Notes under the pieces: model-generated
What the model was told of the DNA's origin: nothing
Databases searched by the model: none
Seen by the model: the letters and a program-made list of their open reading frames with translations, nothing else
Shown: positions 1 through 10,477 of the stretch, piece after piece
How positions within the stretch are numbered: position 1 is the stretch's first letter
Layout: every line of letters begins with the position of its first letter
Program-made: the position numbers and the translations under genes
DNA from: Rhodobacteraceae bacterium KLH11
Lineage (GTDB): Bacteria; Pseudomonadota; Alphaproteobacteria; Rhodobacterales; Rhodobacteraceae
Length of the DNA stretch: 64,000 bases
Reading direction: 5' to 3'
Assembly (NCBI GenBank): GCA_000158135.1
Contig: DS999531.1
Span: forward strand, 1,201,909 to 1,265,908

Positions 1-595
1 CGCCACGATCGAGGATCGCGTGCCACCTTTCATCAAGGGTTCGGGTCTGGGTTGGGTGACCGCCGAATATGGAATGCTGCCCCGCGCGACCAATACGCGG
101 ATGCGGCGCGAGGCGGCCTCGGGCAAGCAAGGCGGCCGTACAGTAGAAATCCAGCGCCTGATCGGACGTGCCTTGCGCGCCGGTGTAGATCGGGTCGCTT
201 TGGGTGAGCGTCAGATCACCGTCGACTGTGACGTGCTTCAGGCTGACGGCGGCACCCGCTGTGCCTCGATCACCGGGGGTTGGGTTGCACTGCGTCTGGC
301 CGTCAACAAGCTGATGAAGGCAGGCGATGTGATCTCGGACCCGTTGGTAGACCCTGTTGCGGCTGTTTCTTGCGGAATCTACGCCGGCCAGCCAGTGCTT
401 GATCTGGACTACCCCGAAGACAGCGAGGCCGGCGTCGACGGCAACTTTATCATGACGGGCACGGGCAAGCTGATCGAGGTTCAGATGTCGGCTGAAGGCT
501 CGGTTTTCAGCCGCACGCAGATGGATCAGTTGATGGATCTGGCCGAGAAGGGCGTGGCCGAACTGGCCGCCGCGCAGAAAGCCGCCGCCACATGA
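1..595 (+). CDS. rph: Ribonuclease PH, 5' end outside window
   Basis: RNase PH is a phosphorolytic 3'-5' exoribonuclease that trims the 3' ends of tRNA precursors. The reading frame is open from base 2 (codons for ATIEDR precede the first internal GTG), so the N-terminal part, about 40 residues of the usual 237 or so, lies upstream of the window. About 197 residues are visible. They include the basic stretch [17 protein letters not shown], the [11 protein letters not shown] core segment and the SITGGW turn, all typical of the family. The stop codon overlaps the rdgB start (ATGA), so the two genes are translationally coupled, a frequent pairing in bacteria. The identification is firm; only the start cannot be seen. 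Confidence 0.95.
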   Translation, partial: ATIEDRVPPFIKGSGLGWVTAEYGMLPRATNTRMRREAASGKQGGRTVEIQRLIGRALRAGVDRVALGERQITVDCDVLQADGGTRCASITGGWVALRLAVNKLMKAGDVISDPLVDPVAAVSCGIYAGQPVLDLDYPEDSEAGVDGNFIMTGTGKLIEVQMSAEGSVFSRTQMDQLMDLAEKGVAELAAAQKAAAT

Positions 596-1206
596 CCCGC
601 AAGTTCGACAGTGATCGACTGCTGGTTGCCACCCACAACCAGGGCAAGCTTGAGGAGATGACGCATCTTCTTGAACCCTTTGGCGTGACGATTGTGGGCG
701 CGGGTGAAATGAACCTGCCCGAACCGGACGAAACCGAAGATACCTTTGTCGGCAACGCCCGGATCAAGGCCCACGCCGCAGCAAAGGCCACTGGTCTTCC
801 CGCGCTGTCAGATGATTCCGGCATCACCATCGACGCGCTGGATGGCGCACCCGGCGTTTATACCGCCGATTGGGCCGAAACCGGCAATGGCCGCGATTTC
901 CTGATGGCGATGACCCGTGCTTATAACGCGCTGGAAGCAAAGAACGTACCCCACCCCCGTACCGCCCAGTTTCGCAGCACATTGGTTCTGGCCTGGCCCG
1001 ACGGGCATGACGAAGTGTTCGAAGGCATCGCCCCCGGTCATCTGGTTTGGCCGATTCGTGGCCAAGGCGGGTTCGGCTATGACCCGATGTTTGTCCCCGA
1101 TGGGTACGATATCACCTTTGCCGAAATGGATCGCTGGGAAAAGAACAAGATCAGCCATCGCGGCCGCGCGGTAGAGATGTTCGTGAAAGGCTGTTTTGGC
1201 GGATGA
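592..1206 (+). CDS. rdgB: dITP/XTP pyrophosphatase (RdgB/HAM1 family)
   Basis: This 204-residue enzyme hydrolyses non-canonical purine triphosphates (dITP, XTP) to monophosphates and keeps them out of DNA and RNA. The N-terminal [10 protein letters not shown] motif and the SDDSGI segment carry the substrate- and metal-binding residues. [11 protein letters not shown] and SHRGRA near the C-terminus are also diagnostic. Length is normal for the family. It begins inside the rph stop codon and its own stop lies within the start of hemW, so rph-rdgB-hemW form one compact operon. Confidence 0.95.
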   Translation: MTRKFDSDRLLVATHNQGKLEEMTHLLEPFGVTIVGAGEMNLPEPDETEDTFVGNARIKAHAAAKATGLPALSDDSGITIDALDGAPGVYTADWAETGNGRDFLMAMTRAYNALEAKNVPHPRTAQFRSTLVLAWPDGHDEVFEGIAPGHLVWPIRGQGGFGYDPMFVPDGYDITFAEMDRWEKNKISHRGRAVEMFVKGCFGG

Positions 1207-2350
1207 TTGGCGCAACGGGGGCTTTGGCCTGTACGTGCATTGGCCCTTTTGCGAGGCCAAGTGTCCCTATTGTGATTTCAACAGCCATGTATCGAGGAAT
1301 ATAGACCAAAAACAATGGCTTGCCTGTTATCTTAGCGAATTGAAGCGCGCCGCTGCCGAGACACCAGACCGTGTATTGAACACGATCTTCTTCGGCGGTG
1401 GCACCCCGTCGCTCATGGCCCCCGAAACCGTCGCCGCCATCATTGATGAGGCCCGGGCGCTTTGGCATCCTGCCAATGATATGGAGATCACGCTTGAGGC
1501 CAATCCCGGCTCGGTCGAGGCCGGGCGGTTTGCAGCTTACGGTGACGCAGGCGTCAATCGCATTTCTATGGGTGTGCAAGCCCTCAACGACGATGACCTG
1601 CGCCGTCTTGGCCGCATCCATACAGTGGCCGAAGCCCGCGCCGCATTTGACATCGCCCATTCCTGCTTTGATCGCGTCAGCTTTGATCTGATCTATGCCC
1701 GCCAACATCAGACTCTCGATACCTGGCGTGCCGAATTGACCGAAGCGCTGGCGATGGCTGTCGACCACCTGTCACTTTATCAATTAACCATCGAAGACGG
1801 CACTGCGTTTGGCGACAGATACGCCCTGGGCAAGCTGCGCGGTCTGCCCGAAGATGACAGTGCCGCCGATATGTATCTGGCCACGCAAGAGATTTGCGAT
1901 GCACATGGGTTACCCGCTTACGAGGTCTCAAACCACGCCCGCCCCGGAGCGGAATCGCAACATAACCTGATCTACTGGCGGTACGGAGATTACGTTGGAA
2001 TCGGACCGGGTGCGCATGGGCGGCTAACTCTGAACGGGCACAAATACGCAACCGAAACCTATCTGTCCCCGAACACGTGGCTGACCGCTGTCGCACAAGG
2101 CCAGGGTGAAAGCAGCCGAACCCGGTTAAATAGGCAGGATCAGGGCGCGGAATACCTTATGATGTGTATGCGGCTAGATGAAGGCCTAGATATAGATAGA
2201 TATATGATACTTTCAGGCCGCGAACTCCCTCAGAGGAATTTAAACTCACTGGTTGACCTTGGCATGATCACTCTGGATGAGAATCGATTGCGTGCTACGT
2301 CGAACGGACGGGCGGTGCTGAACGCCGTGATCCGCGAATTGTTGGAGTAA
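1196..2350 (+). CDS. hemW: Radical SAM heme chaperone HemW
   Basis: HemW (formerly annotated as oxygen-independent coproporphyrinogen oxidase-like) is a radical SAM protein that binds heme and delivers it to target proteins. The CEAKCPYC cluster near residue 20 gives the CxxxCxxC ligands of the 4Fe-4S centre, and FFGGGTPS is the GGE-like SAM-binding motif. The 384-residue length fits HemW. True HemN proteins have an extra cysteine directly after this motif; here the sequence continues CDFNSH, as in HemW. The TTG start at 1196 overlaps the end of rdgB by 11 bases; no better start lies before the conserved LYVHWPFC segment. Confidence 0.92.
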   Translation: MADDWRNGGFGLYVHWPFCEAKCPYCDFNSHVSRNIDQKQWLACYLSELKRAAAETPDRVLNTIFFGGGTPSLMAPETVAAIIDEARALWHPANDMEITLEANPGSVEAGRFAAYGDAGVNRISMGVQALNDDDLRRLGRIHTVAEARAAFDIAHSCFDRVSFDLIYARQHQTLDTWRAELTEALAMAVDHLSLYQLTIEDGTAFGDRYALGKLRGLPEDDSAADMYLATQEICDAHGLPAYEVSNHARPGAESQHNLIYWRYGDYVGIGPGAHGRLTLNGHKYATETYLSPNTWLTAVAQGQGESSRTRLNRQDQGAEYLMMCMRLDEGLDIDRYMILSGRELPQRNLNSLVDLGMITLDENRLRATSNGRAVLNAVIRELLE

Positions 2351-2353
2351 CCC

Positions 2354-2707
2354 ATGCAATATCTCTGGGCCGGATTGGGTTTGCTGAGCGTCGCCCTTGC
2401 CATGATCGGCGTCGTTCTGCCCTTGCTGCCCACCGTCCCGTTTCTGCTGCTGGCCGCGTTTTTTTTCGCCCGGTCCTCTTCGCGCCTGCATAACTGGCTG
2501 TTGAGCCATCGCACCTTTGGCCCAATGATCACCGATTGGCAAAGCTCTGGTGCAATCCGACCCGCTGCAAAAAAGGCGGCCACCGTTTCGGTCGCCGCCG
2601 TCTTTGGTTTATCAATACTGATCTCGGTACCTGAGCATGTTTTGATTATTCAGGCGATCGTGCTCAGCGGTGTGATGGTCTTTATCTGGACCCGTCCTAA
2701 CGGCTAA
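2354..2707 (+). CDS. YbaN/DUF454 family inner membrane protein
   Basis: This 117-residue protein has two hydrophobic helices at the N-terminus (about residues 3-40, containing VLPLLPTVPFLLLAAF) and one or two at the C-terminus (about 75-112). The PLLPTVPF motif and RSSSRLHNWLL segment identify the DUF454 family (E. coli YbaN). Its function is unknown. It starts three bases after hemW and is probably co-transcribed with it. Its 3' end overlaps the convergent parB gene by 11 bases. Confidence 0.85.
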   Translation: MQYLWAGLGLLSVALAMIGVVLPLLPTVPFLLLAAFFFARSSSRLHNWLLSHRTFGPMITDWQSSGAIRPAAKKAATVSVAAVFGLSILISVPEHVLIIQAIVLSGVMVFIWTRPNG

Positions 2708-3590
2708 GCTTGGCGCATAGATCATCCAGTTGATCCAGATTTTCATAAGCCAGAACCACCTGCCCTGATTCCGCACCGGCCTTGTGATTTATCGTAACCT
2801 TCATCGCAAGAATCGCCGACAAATCCTTTTCAAGCGCGCGCGTATCTGCATCTTTGCCAGCGTTCAGGTCCCGGGACTTTGGTGCTGCCTTTTCAGGTTG
2901 GCCCTGCTGCTTCTTCACCAATGCTTCGGTTGCACGCACCGAAAGCCCGTCACGAACAACCTGCTTCGCCAGCTCCGAAGGATCTTCTGCTGTAATCAAT
3001 GCGCGCGCGTGTCCGGCTGACAGTTTCCCTTCGATCACCAGCGTCTGTACATCCATGGGCAATGACAAAAGACGCAGCAAATTCGCGATGTGGCTGCGGC
3101 TTTTACCCAAAGCTTCGGCCAGTTTCTCTTGCGTATGGCCAAAACGATCCATCAATTGCTTGAAGCCCGCCGCTTCTTCCACCGCATTCAGGTCGGCGCG
3201 CTGGATATTCTCGATAATCGCAACCTCAAGCACCTCGGTATCCGTGAAATCGCGAATAACAACAGGAATATCATGGAGTTGCGCCATCTGTGCGGCACGC
3301 CAACGGCGTTCACCTGCCACGATTTCATACTGACCATCAGCAATAGAACGCACGATCAAAGGCTGTATAATGCCCTTTTCCTTGACCGAGGCCGCAAGTT
3401 CATCCAATTGCTCTTGCGCAAACCTGCGCCGTGGCTGATCCGGGTTTGCCTGCAGTTTTTCGATTGGCACAGTAAGGTCCGGACGGCGGGGTTCAGATGC
3501 GATCCGGCCCTCGGCTTCGGGCGCTACGTCAGCCATCAAGGCGGATAGTCCGCGACCCAATCCACGGGATTTTCCTTTTCTGGCGTTCAT
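2697..3590 (-). CDS. parB: Chromosome partitioning protein ParB
   Basis: ParB is the CTP-dependent clamp that loads at parS and spreads to build the centromere complex near oriC. The N-terminal RGLGRGLSALM peptide, which usually interacts with ParA, is present. It is followed by the PDQPRR and GERRWRA boxes of the CTPase domain, a helix-turn-helix (TQEKLAEALGKSRSHIANLL, about residues 150-170) and a C-terminal dimerisation domain. Length, 297 residues, is typical of alphaproteobacteria. It lies 20 bases downstream of parA in the same operon; two parS sites are found at 4977 and 6888. Confidence 0.97.
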   Translation of the reverse strand: MNARKGKSRGLGRGLSALMADVAPEAEGRIASEPRRPDLTVPIEKLQANPDQPRRRFAQEQLDELAASVKEKGIIQPLIVRSIADGQYEIVAGERRWRAAQMAQLHDIPVVIRDFTDTEVLEVAIIENIQRADLNAVEEAAGFKQLMDRFGHTQEKLAEALGKSRSHIANLLRLLSLPMDVQTLVIEGKLSAGHARALITAEDPSELAKQVVRDGLSVRATEALVKKQQGQPEKAAPKSRDLNAGKDADTRALEKDLSAILAMKVTINHKAGAESGQVVLAYENLDQLDDLCAKLSR

Positions 3591-3610
3591 TATGCCCTCC
3601 TCTCGGTCGC

Positions 3611-4414
3611 TTATGTGGCAACCTTGTTGTTCTTGAACATGACTTCCCGGGCCAAGTGCCGATATGCCATCGCCCCGAGCGACCCGGAATCATATTGCAG
3701 GACCGGAAGCGCATAAGATGGCGCCTCACTGACCCGAACATTTCTGGGTATTTTGGTTTTAAATACCATACCACCCAGATTGTCACGCGCATCTTTTTCC
3801 ACCTGGCGAGACAAGTTGTTGCGGTTGTCATACATGGTCAACACAACACCTTCGATTCTGAGGTCAGGATTCGCTGTTTGTCGTACCTCGCGAATGGTCA
3901 GCATCAACTGTGACAATCCTTCAAGTGCAAAAAACTCACTCTGCAACGGAACAAGGACAGAATGAGCGGCAACCATGGCGTTTACGGTGAGCAAATTCAA
4001 AGATGGCGGGCAATCGATCAGCACAAAATCCAGATCAAACGTATCGATCGCCGTCTGACGCAGGGCATCATGCAATAAATAGCTGCGTTTCTCGTTCGAT
4101 ATCAGTTCGATATCAGCCGAGCTGAGATCAACTGTCGCTGGGACGACAAAAAGATTATCGATTTCAGTCTCTTGCACCACAGCTTCCAGCGGTGCTTCAT
4201 CCAATATAAGATCGTATGTCGTCCAATCCCGATCTTCTACCCCCAGCCCGGTCGAAGCGTTCCCCTGTGGATCAAGATCAACCACCAGAACCTTGCACCC
4301 GGCCTCGGCCAATCCTGCAGCAAGGTTAATTGCCGTCGTGGTTTTTCCGACCCCACCCTTCTGATTGGCAACCGCGACAATCCGAGGTCCGGCAGGACGA
4401 GACAGATCAACCAC
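3611..4414 (-). CDS. parA: Chromosome partitioning ATPase ParA
   Basis: ParA is a deviant Walker ATPase that binds the nucleoid and, with ParB-parS, moves replicated origins apart. The signature KGGVGKTTTAINLA is at about residues 19-32. DLDPQGNASTG and the VLIDCPPSLN Walker B region follow. The protein has 267 residues with no N-terminal DNA-binding extension, as expected for a chromosomal (type Ib/Soj-like) ParA. The start codon overlaps the rsmG stop region by 8 bases, so it is translated from the mnmE-mnmG-rsmG-parA-parB message. Confidence 0.97.
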   Translation of the reverse strand: MVDLSRPAGPRIVAVANQKGGVGKTTTAINLAAGLAEAGCKVLVVDLDPQGNASTGLGVEDRDWTTYDLILDEAPLEAVVQETEIDNLFVVPATVDLSSADIELISNEKRSYLLHDALRQTAIDTFDLDFVLIDCPPSLNLLTVNAMVAAHSVLVPLQSEFFALEGLSQLMLTIREVRQTANPDLRIEGVVLTMYDNRNNLSRQVEKDARDNLGGMVFKTKIPRNVRVSEAPSYALPVLQYDSGSLGAMAYRHLAREVMFKNNKVAT

Positions 4415-5030
4415 GTGAGACTCCTTTGATCTTAAGGATAACAGACTGGGGTTCTGTTAAACTTGTAATTGGCTCAGCGTGGAATTTCCATTCCTTGCAA
4501 GCCTCGGCCAATTCTTTTTTCCAGCTCACACCTTTTGGCAACAAAGCTATGCCGTCAGCGTTTAAATGTCTGTCACAAAAGGACAATAAAGTCCCAAGGT
4601 CAGCCAGCGCGCGCGCTGACAGGATATCAGCCCGCAGTGGATCAATCATTTCGATTCGTCGCGAAACTACTCTGCAATCTACCCCACATTCTCTGGCTAC
4701 ATTGCGTAGAAAGGCTGACTTACGCTGATCGCTTTCGACCAACGTAAAGCGCGTGAATGGCGCTTCTTCTTTAGCCATAATCGCGCAAACCATGCCCGGA
4801 AAACCGCCTCCACTACCCAGATCTACCCAGTGAATCGCATCCTCAGCGCATTGATATATCTGGACCGAGTCTTGAATATGGCGAACCCAGATTTCTTTCA
4901 AACTGTTTCGAGAGACCAGATTGATCTTGGGGTTCCACCGTTCAAGTAAATCAACATATATGGTTAAACGCTCGAATGTTTCACGTGAAACATTCAAGGT
5001 ATCCGCGGTTACCTTTTGTGAGTTGATCAT
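4407..5030 (-). CDS. rsmG: 16S rRNA (guanine-527-N7)-methyltransferase RsmG (GidB)
   Basis: RsmG methylates G527 of 16S rRNA using S-adenosylmethionine. The glycine-rich [10 protein letters not shown] loop is the SAM-binding motif, and [13 protein letters not shown] follows as motif II. The 207-residue length is normal. The codons for residues NVSRET near the N-terminus spell a perfect parS palindrome (4977-4992), so this stretch serves both as coding sequence and centromere. It overlaps mnmG by 4 bases and parA by 8. Confidence 0.96.
   Translation of the reverse strand: MINSQKVTADTLNVSRETFERLTIYVDLLERWNPKINLVSRNSLKEIWVRHIQDSVQIYQCAEDAIHWVDLGSGGGFPGMVCAIMAKEEAPFTRFTLVESDQRKSAFLRNVARECGVDCRVVSRRIEMIDPLRADILSARALADLGTLLSFCDRHLNADGIALLPKGVSWKKELAEACKEWKFHAEPITSLTEPQSVILKIKGVSRG
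4977..4992. promoter_or_regulatory. parS centromere site 1 (inside rsmG)
   Basis: The 16-base palindrome TGTTTCACGTGAAACA matches the universal bacterial parS consensus at every base. It lies in the N-terminal coding part of rsmG, about 5.3 kb from the presumed oriC. ParB encoded 1.4 kb away should load here. Confidence 0.95.
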
Positions 5031-6904
5031 GCCTTTCGCACTTTCAGATCTCGTCTGAGCTTTGCCAAGACCAATGTCAGCGCCGCCGGAGTCACGCCTT
5101 CGACGCGCCCTGCCTGCGCAATATTCTCTGGTTTGGCTTCGGACAGTTTCTGTTTCATTTCAGCAGAAAGACCATCGAGTGCAAAATAGTCGAAATCTCG
5201 TGGAATTTCATGTGCTTCATCTCGCTTCATCGCCTCAACATCCCGCTGTTGGCGCGCGATGTAATTGGCGTAAAGCGCGTCCCGCTCAATCTGCCGACGG
5301 ATCTCAGCCTCGGTGTCCGCCAGATTGGGTTCAAGCGCCACCACATCTTCGAATGTCACATCCGGAAAAGCCAAAACAGCCATCCCATCACGCTTGTTCC
5401 CATCCTGATTCACAGTAATCCCGGCCGCGTTGATTTCTTTCGGTGTGTAGGTTCGCGCCGCAAGTTTCACTTTGGCAACTTCCAGTTTTTCCAGCTTTTT
5501 CGCAAAAATTACCTGCCGTTCTTCGCTGATGCACCCATGCTCTTCGCCTATTGGCGTAAGTCTTTGGTCTGCATTATCCGCTCTTAGTGAAAGCCGAAAC
5601 TCTGCCCTTGACGTAAACATCCGGTAAGGTTCCGCCACACCGCGAGTGGTAAGATCGTCAACCATTACACCGATATAGCTATCGGATCGCGTGAAATGGA
5701 TAGGTCCGCGTTCCTGACTTTCCAGCGCTGCGTTTAAACCAGCAACAAGGCCTTGGGCAGCGGCCTCCTCATATCCTGTAGTTCCGTTGATCTGGCCCGC
5801 AAGATATAGACCAGAAATATCAGGTAGAGACAAGGATGCTTTCAGAACACGTGGGTCAACATAGTCATATTCAATCGCATAACCCGGCTGAATAATGTTC
5901 GCCTGTTCCAACCCACGAATTGATCGGACATAGTCAATCTGTACTTCCTCGGGCAGCGATGTAGATATCCCATTTGGATAAACCGTATGATCGTGCACGC
6001 CTTCAGGTTCCAGAAATATCTGGTGCGACTCTTTATCCGCAAATCTTACGATCTTGTCTTCAATCGACGGGCAGTAACGCGGTCCAATACCGTCGATACG
6101 CCCACCATACATTGCGGATCGTGACAGGTTTCGCTCAATAATCTCATGCGTTTCAGCATTTGTATGTGTGATCCCGCAAGCTATCTGCGGTGCCGTTACC
6201 GTGTTGGACAGGAAAGAGAAAAGTGTAGGCTCCGCGTCGCCGTCTTGCCGTTCAAGGATATCCCAGTTGATAGTTCGCCCATCCAACCGCGGCGGTGTAC
6301 CTGTTTTCAAGCGCGCCATGGGCAATGCAAATCCATCAAGCCGCTCTGCCAGTTTAACGGAAGGACGGTCCCCCATCCTCCCACCTGGTCGCGACACATC
6401 ACCAATATGGATGACACCTCTCAGAAATGTTCCTGAGGTCAGGATGACGGTTCTGGCCGGAATCTCTGAGCCATCTGCCAGCTTGACGCCCGTTACGCGA
6501 TTGCCATCCATGACAAAATCGACAACCTCGCCGGCGATAACCGAAAGATTCTCTCGCTGGCGCGTTTCCTTCACCATTGCAGCACGATAAAGGGCACGAT
6601 CAGCCTGCGCGCGTGGGCCTTGCACAGCTGGCCCCTTGCGTCGATTCAACAGCCGAAACTGGATACCCGCTTGATCTGCTATGCGACCCATCACACCATC
6701 AAGGGCATCAATTTCTCGAACCAGGTGCCCTTTGCCCAACCCTCCGATAGCGGGGTTGCAGGACATAACGCCTATATCCCGTTCAGATAACGTAACCAAT
6801 GCTGTAGCCGCACCCATGCGTGCAGCAGCATGCGCAGCTTCGGTTCCAGCGTGTCCGGCACCAATAACGATGACATCAAATGTTGAATGTTTCACGTGAA
6901 ACAC
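5027..6904 (-). CDS. mnmG: tRNA uridine-5-carboxymethylaminomethyl(34) synthesis enzyme MnmG (GidA)
   Basis: MnmG is the FAD- and NADH-binding partner of MnmE; together they install (carboxymethyl)aminomethyl groups on wobble U34 of several tRNAs. The dinucleotide-binding motif [10 protein letters not shown] is at about residues 15-24, and GTFLRG and TSRAEFRL are family signatures. The 625-residue length is standard. The start is GTG at 6904, and the first six codons (MFHVKH) are written within a perfect parS site. It sits 3 bases after mnmE and overlaps rsmG. Confidence 0.97.
   Translation of the reverse strand: MFHVKHSTFDVIVIGAGHAGTEAAHAAARMGAATALVTLSERDIGVMSCNPAIGGLGKGHLVREIDALDGVMGRIADQAGIQFRLLNRRKGPAVQGPRAQADRALYRAAMVKETRQRENLSVIAGEVVDFVMDGNRVTGVKLADGSEIPARTVILTSGTFLRGVIHIGDVSRPGGRMGDRPSVKLAERLDGFALPMARLKTGTPPRLDGRTINWDILERQDGDAEPTLFSFLSNTVTAPQIACGITHTNAETHEIIERNLSRSAMYGGRIDGIGPRYCPSIEDKIVRFADKESHQIFLEPEGVHDHTVYPNGISTSLPEEVQIDYVRSIRGLEQANIIQPGYAIEYDYVDPRVLKASLSLPDISGLYLAGQINGTTGYEEAAAQGLVAGLNAALESQERGPIHFTRSDSYIGVMVDDLTTRGVAEPYRMFTSRAEFRLSLRADNADQRLTPIGEEHGCISEERQVIFAKKLEKLEVAKVKLAARTYTPKEINAAGITVNQDGNKRDGMAVLAFPDVTFEDVVALEPNLADTEAEIRRQIERDALYANYIARQQRDVEAMKRDEAHEIPRDFDYFALDGLSAEMKQKLSEAKPENIAQAGRVEGVTPAALTLVLAKLRRDLKVRKA
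6888..6903. promoter_or_regulatory. parS centromere site 2 (at the mnmG start)
   Basis: A second perfect TGTTTCACGTGAAACA palindrome covers the start of mnmG, ending one base inside its GTG start codon. It is about 3.2-3.6 kb from the presumed oriC. Together with the rsmG site it gives two parS sites 1.9 kb apart. Confidence 0.95.
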
Positions 6905-6907
6905 TCC

Positions 6908-8194
6908 TTACTTTCCTAAACAGAAACTGGCGAAAATCTCATCCAACAGAGTTTCGACATCAATACGGCCAACCAGAGACTCCAGAGCCCGAATAGCCGT
7001 CCGCATCTCTTCAGCAGCTATATCATACATATCTGGACCCGATTCCAGAACCGCCAGTGCAGCCGTAAGGGATTCGATCGCTTTGGTCATCGCGATACGA
7101 TGTCGTTCCCGAGTTGCAATACCATGGCTAGTAGTACGATTACTCAATACACACGATATATTGTTGATCAGGCGATCAATTCCATAACCCGTTTTACCTG
7201 AAATCCCATCAGCGGTGTCCTCACGCAAGTCGGATTTCGGAAGCACATGGATATCATCAGGCTGTACCGCGATACCCAATACATCTGGTGTATCTGTTAG
7301 AAAGACACGCAGATCCGCAGATTCTGCGCGTTTACGAGCCAATTCGATTCCAAGGTTTTCAACATGATCTTCGGTATCGCGTAACCCGGCCGTATCCAGC
7401 AACGTAACGGGTAACCCTGCCAGATCCATCCGAACCTCGATCACATCGCGGGTTGTACCTGCATATTCGGATGTGATCGCAGCCTCGCGGCCAGCCAGCG
7501 CATTCAGAAGCGTTGATTTTCCTGCATTCGGCAGACCTACAATCGCAACCTCAAAACCAGCGCGGATTCGTTCGGCAATCTGGACACCATTGGCCTCCCG
7601 GGACAGATCGTCCTTCACGGACACGATCAAAGCACGTACCTCTGGTGTCACATCGGTGGGAACTTCTTCATCTGCAAAATCAATCACAGCTTCCAAAAGC
7701 GATGCCGCCCGAATCAAGTCACGTCGCCAACCTTCCGCCAACGTACCCAATGCACCGGCCAATATGGCCTGCGCCTGTTTCCGCTGCGCTTCGGTTTCCG
7801 CATCAATCAGGTCAGCAAGCCCTTCGACCTGCGCCAGATCCATCTTACCATTTTCCAGAGCCCGGCGGGTGAACTCTCCCGGGTCAGCCAATCGCAAATC
7901 ATCCATACCGGAAAGGCAACGCAGCACGGCGTTGACCGAGGCTGAACTGCCGTGAATCTGCAACTCGGCCACATCCTCGCCCGTAAAACTGGATGGAGCC
8001 TGGAAGGTCAGCACCAGACCTTCATCCAATCGCGATCCATCCGGGGCAGCAAGTGTTCGAACACACATCCCTCGTGATGGCAGACCACCCCCGACCAAGG
8101 TATTGGCAGCTGAATGCGCCTGTGGGCCAGAAAGCCGAATCACTGCGACGCCTGCTTTGCCCTGGGCGCTGGCCAGGGCGAATATCGTATCCAT
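6908..8194 (-). CDS. mnmE: tRNA modification GTPase MnmE (TrmE)
   Basis: MnmE is the GTPase partner of MnmG in wobble-uridine modification. It has an N-terminal folate-binding domain starting [21 protein letters not shown] domain with P-loop [12 protein letters not shown] is inserted in a helical domain, and the C-terminus ends CLGK, the catalytic CxGK motif. Length is 428 residues, slightly short of the E. coli protein (454) but usual for Rhodobacterales. It is 31 bases downstream of rho and 3 bases upstream of mnmG. Confidence 0.96.
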   Translation of the reverse strand: MDTIFALASAQGKAGVAVIRLSGPQAHSAANTLVGGGLPSRGMCVRTLAAPDGSRLDEGLVLTFQAPSSFTGEDVAELQIHGSSASVNAVLRCLSGMDDLRLADPGEFTRRALENGKMDLAQVEGLADLIDAETEAQRKQAQAILAGALGTLAEGWRRDLIRAASLLEAVIDFADEEVPTDVTPEVRALIVSVKDDLSREANGVQIAERIRAGFEVAIVGLPNAGKSTLLNALAGREAAITSEYAGTTRDVIEVRMDLAGLPVTLLDTAGLRDTEDHVENLGIELARKRAESADLRVFLTDTPDVLGIAVQPDDIHVLPKSDLREDTADGISGKTGYGIDRLINNISCVLSNRTTSHGIATRERHRIAMTKAIESLTAALAVLESGPDMYDIAAEEMRTAIRALESLVGRIDVETLLDEIFASFCLGK

Positions 8195-8225
8195 TGATAA
8201 CCCCCGCGTCAGTGCCGGACCGGCG

Positions 8226-9497
8226 TCAGGTATTCATCGAATCGAAGAATTCCGAGTTGGTCTTGGTCTGTTTCAGCTTCGACAACAAGAATTCAATCGC
8301 ATCGGTCGTGCCCATCGGGTTGAGGATGCGGCGCAGAACAAAGGTTTTCGCCAGATCGCCCTTGTCGACCAGAAGATCCTCTTTCCGTGTACCGGACTTG
8401 AGAATATCGATCGCCGGGAACACCCGCTTGTCTGCGATCTTGCGATCCAGAACAATTTCCGAGTTACCGGTGCCCTTGAATTCTTCAAAGATCACCTCGT
8501 CCATCCGGCTGCCGGTATCGATCAGCGCGGTGGCGATGATGGTCAGCGAACCACCCTCTTCAATGTTTCGCGCCGCACCAAAGAACCGCTTGGGCCGTTG
8601 CAGAGCGTTCGCGTCCACACCACCGGTCAGAACTTTACCCGAGGATGGCACCACAGTGTTAAAGGCCCTACCAAGTCTTGTGATCGAGTCGAGAAGAATA
8701 ACAACATCTCGTTTATGTTCGACCAAACGCTTGGCTTTTTCGATCACCATTTCCGACACGGCCACGTGGCGCGTTGCAGGCTCATCAAAGGTCGAAGACA
8801 CAACTTCACCCTTTACCGAGCGCTGCATATCCGTCACTTCTTCCGGGCGTTCGTCAATCAGCAGAACGATCAGGTAGCATTCAGGGTGATTCTGTTCGAT
8901 CGAATGCGCGATGTTCTGCAGGATCACCGTTTTACCGGTTCGCGGTGGCGCTACGATCAGCGACCGCTGGCCTTTACCGATCGGCGAAACCAGATCGATC
9001 ACTCGGGCAGATTTGTCCTTGATGGTGGGATCTTCGATCTCCATCTTCAGACGCTCATCCGGGTACAGGGGCGTCAGGTTGTCGAACAGGATCTTGTGCT
9101 TGGCTTTGTCCGGGTTTTCAAAATTGATCTTGGTGACGTTGGTCAGCGCAAAGTAACGCTCGTTTTCATCGGGCGCTTTGATCTCACCTTCAACGGTATC
9201 CCCGGTCCGCAACGAGTGTTTGCGGATCATGTCAGGCGAAACATAAATGTCGTCAGGGCCCGGCAGATAGTTCGCCTCGGGCGAGCGCAGGAAACCAAAC
9301 CCGTCCTGCAGCACTTCAAGCACGCCGTCCCCGCCGATGGTCCAGCCTTCATCTGCGCGTTCACGCAGAATCTGGAACATCATCTCGCCTTTGCGCATGG
9401 TCGAGGCGTTTTCAACCTCAAGCTCCTCGGCCATGGCCAGCAGGTCTTTGGGGCTTTTGGCCTTCAGATCGGCCAGATTCAGGGTTTCAGTTGTCAT
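8226..9497 (-). CDS. rho: Transcription termination factor Rho
   Basis: Rho is a hexameric RNA-dependent ATPase that terminates untranslated transcripts. The Rho N-terminal helical domain ([15 protein letters not shown]) is followed by the cold-shock-like RNA-binding domain with [13 protein letters not shown]. The RecA-like core has Walker A PPRTGKTV and Walker [11 protein letters not shown]. At 423 residues it is full length. It is the first of a run of minus-strand genes (rho, mnmE, mnmG, rsmG, parA, parB); about 126 bases of leader separate it from hemJ. Confidence 0.98.
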   Translation of the reverse strand: MTTETLNLADLKAKSPKDLLAMAEELEVENASTMRKGEMMFQILRERADEGWTIGGDGVLEVLQDGFGFLRSPEANYLPGPDDIYVSPDMIRKHSLRTGDTVEGEIKAPDENERYFALTNVTKINFENPDKAKHKILFDNLTPLYPDERLKMEIEDPTIKDKSARVIDLVSPIGKGQRSLIVAPPRTGKTVILQNIAHSIEQNHPECYLIVLLIDERPEEVTDMQRSVKGEVVSSTFDEPATRHVAVSEMVIEKAKRLVEHKRDVVILLDSITRLGRAFNTVVPSSGKVLTGGVDANALQRPKRFFGAARNIEEGGSLTIIATALIDTGSRMDEVIFEEFKGTGNSEIVLDRKIADKRVFPAIDILKSGTRKEDLLVDKGDLAKTFVLRRILNPMGTTDAIEFLLSKLKQTKTNSEFFDSMNT

Positions 9498-9623
9498 GAT
9501 GATACGAACCTTGGCCGCAGCAATCGCGGCACCAGAGTGAAATTTCAGAACGGAAGATACGTCGCCCGGACGGGCGTGTTACGCGATAAATAGGCGCTTA
9601 GTCAAAAAGAGTCAAACAGACCC

Positions 9624-10073
9624 TCAGAACTTCAGAACAACGGCCAGAACGATGATTACCATTAGAATGGTCGGAACCTCATTCATCATACGGTATTGCC
9701 GCCCAGTGAGCTTATTTCGCCCCTCTGCGAGGTCCTTGCGTCGCGCTATCAGCCAATGGTGAAACCAGGTCATTCCGATCACGGCCGCGCCTTTGACCCA
9801 GGGCCAGCTCCAATCCCATCCCACGATACCTGGCGTGAAAACCATGATCAGTCCGCAAATCCATGCGACAATCATCGCAGGCCGCATGATCACACGCAGC
9901 AGTTTTTCTTCCATTTCAGAGAAAATCTGTTCTGCACCGTCAACGGATTGAGCCTTTTCCACGTGATAGACAAACAATCTGGGCAAATAGAACAACCCTG
10001 CCATCCATGAAATCACCGCCATGATATGCAGTGATTTCACCCATGGGTATATTGCCAAAAGAAGATCGGTCAT
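9624..10073 (-). CDS. hemJ: Protoporphyrinogen oxidase HemJ
   Basis: HemJ is the membrane protein that oxidises protoporphyrinogen IX to protoporphyrin IX in most alphaproteobacteria and cyanobacteria that lack HemG and HemY-type oxidases. It has 149 residues with four predicted membrane helices. The conserved SLHIMAVISWMAGLFYLPR segment contains the functionally important histidine, and NEVPTILMVIIVLAVV lies at the end. It is the last gene before the origin-like gap and points away from it. Confidence 0.92.
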   Translation of the reverse strand: MTDLLLAIYPWVKSLHIMAVISWMAGLFYLPRLFVYHVEKAQSVDGAEQIFSEMEEKLLRVIMRPAMIVAWICGLIMVFTPGIVGWDWSWPWVKGAAVIGMTWFHHWLIARRKDLAEGRNKLTGRQYRMMNEVPTILMVIIVLAVVLKF

Positions 10074-10477
10074 CGGATTTTCCGGATTTGCCTGAAACCC
10101 TCCTAATAAAAAAATAAAGAAAGAAAAAGGATGATGGTTTTGTAGGGAGGTTAAAATCCGTGGATTACTTTTTTGTCCTGTCTTTTTCCCCAGGTGGATA
10201 GAACAGTCTAAGGTTTCTTTATTTTTGTTGATCTTTATTTAATCATAATAATAACAATAGGTTATGTTTGTTAAACATCGCTTGATCATGTGGATAATTC
10301 GTTGAATAACTCAGGATGGAAGGCTTATCCTGAAGGTCAGACTTATCCTTGTCCCGCCGGGACAGGATCGGGGCGACTCGGGGAAGTGTTGCGCCAAAAT
10401 CCCGGGGTTGCGTGTCAACGGGAAAGTCATACAAACCGTTCAGGACCAATCAGGGATTTGCACACGGGGTTTTCCAC
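10074..10477. other. oriC: Probable chromosomal origin of replication (oriC)
   Basis: This is the only gene-free stretch over 300 bases in the window. It is strikingly AT-rich from about 10202 to 10298 against a GC-rich background, as expected for an unwinding element. A perfect DnaA box, TGTGGATAA, is at 10289-10297. TTTTCCACA at 10470-10478 fits TTWTNCACA, and near matches occur at 10159-10167, 10193-10201, 10325-10333 and 10456-10464. An inverted repeat TCAGGAT/ATCCTGA spans 10311-10333. Genes on the left run leftwards and genes on the right run rightwards, and two parS sites lie 3-5 kb away. In Caulobacter the origin lies next to hemE; here hemJ takes that place. Confidence 0.82.
10289..10297 (-). 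promoter_or_regulatory. Perfect DnaA box
   Basis: TGTGGATAA is the reverse complement of the high-affinity DnaA box TTATCCACA. It sits directly beside the most AT-rich part of the gap, the usual geometry for a DnaA site next to a DNA unwinding element. Confidence 0.85.

Noticed and set aside
8103..9593. A 496-codon plus-strand frame opposite rho
   Set aside because: Shadow of the highly conserved rho gene; no recognisable domain or ribosome site.
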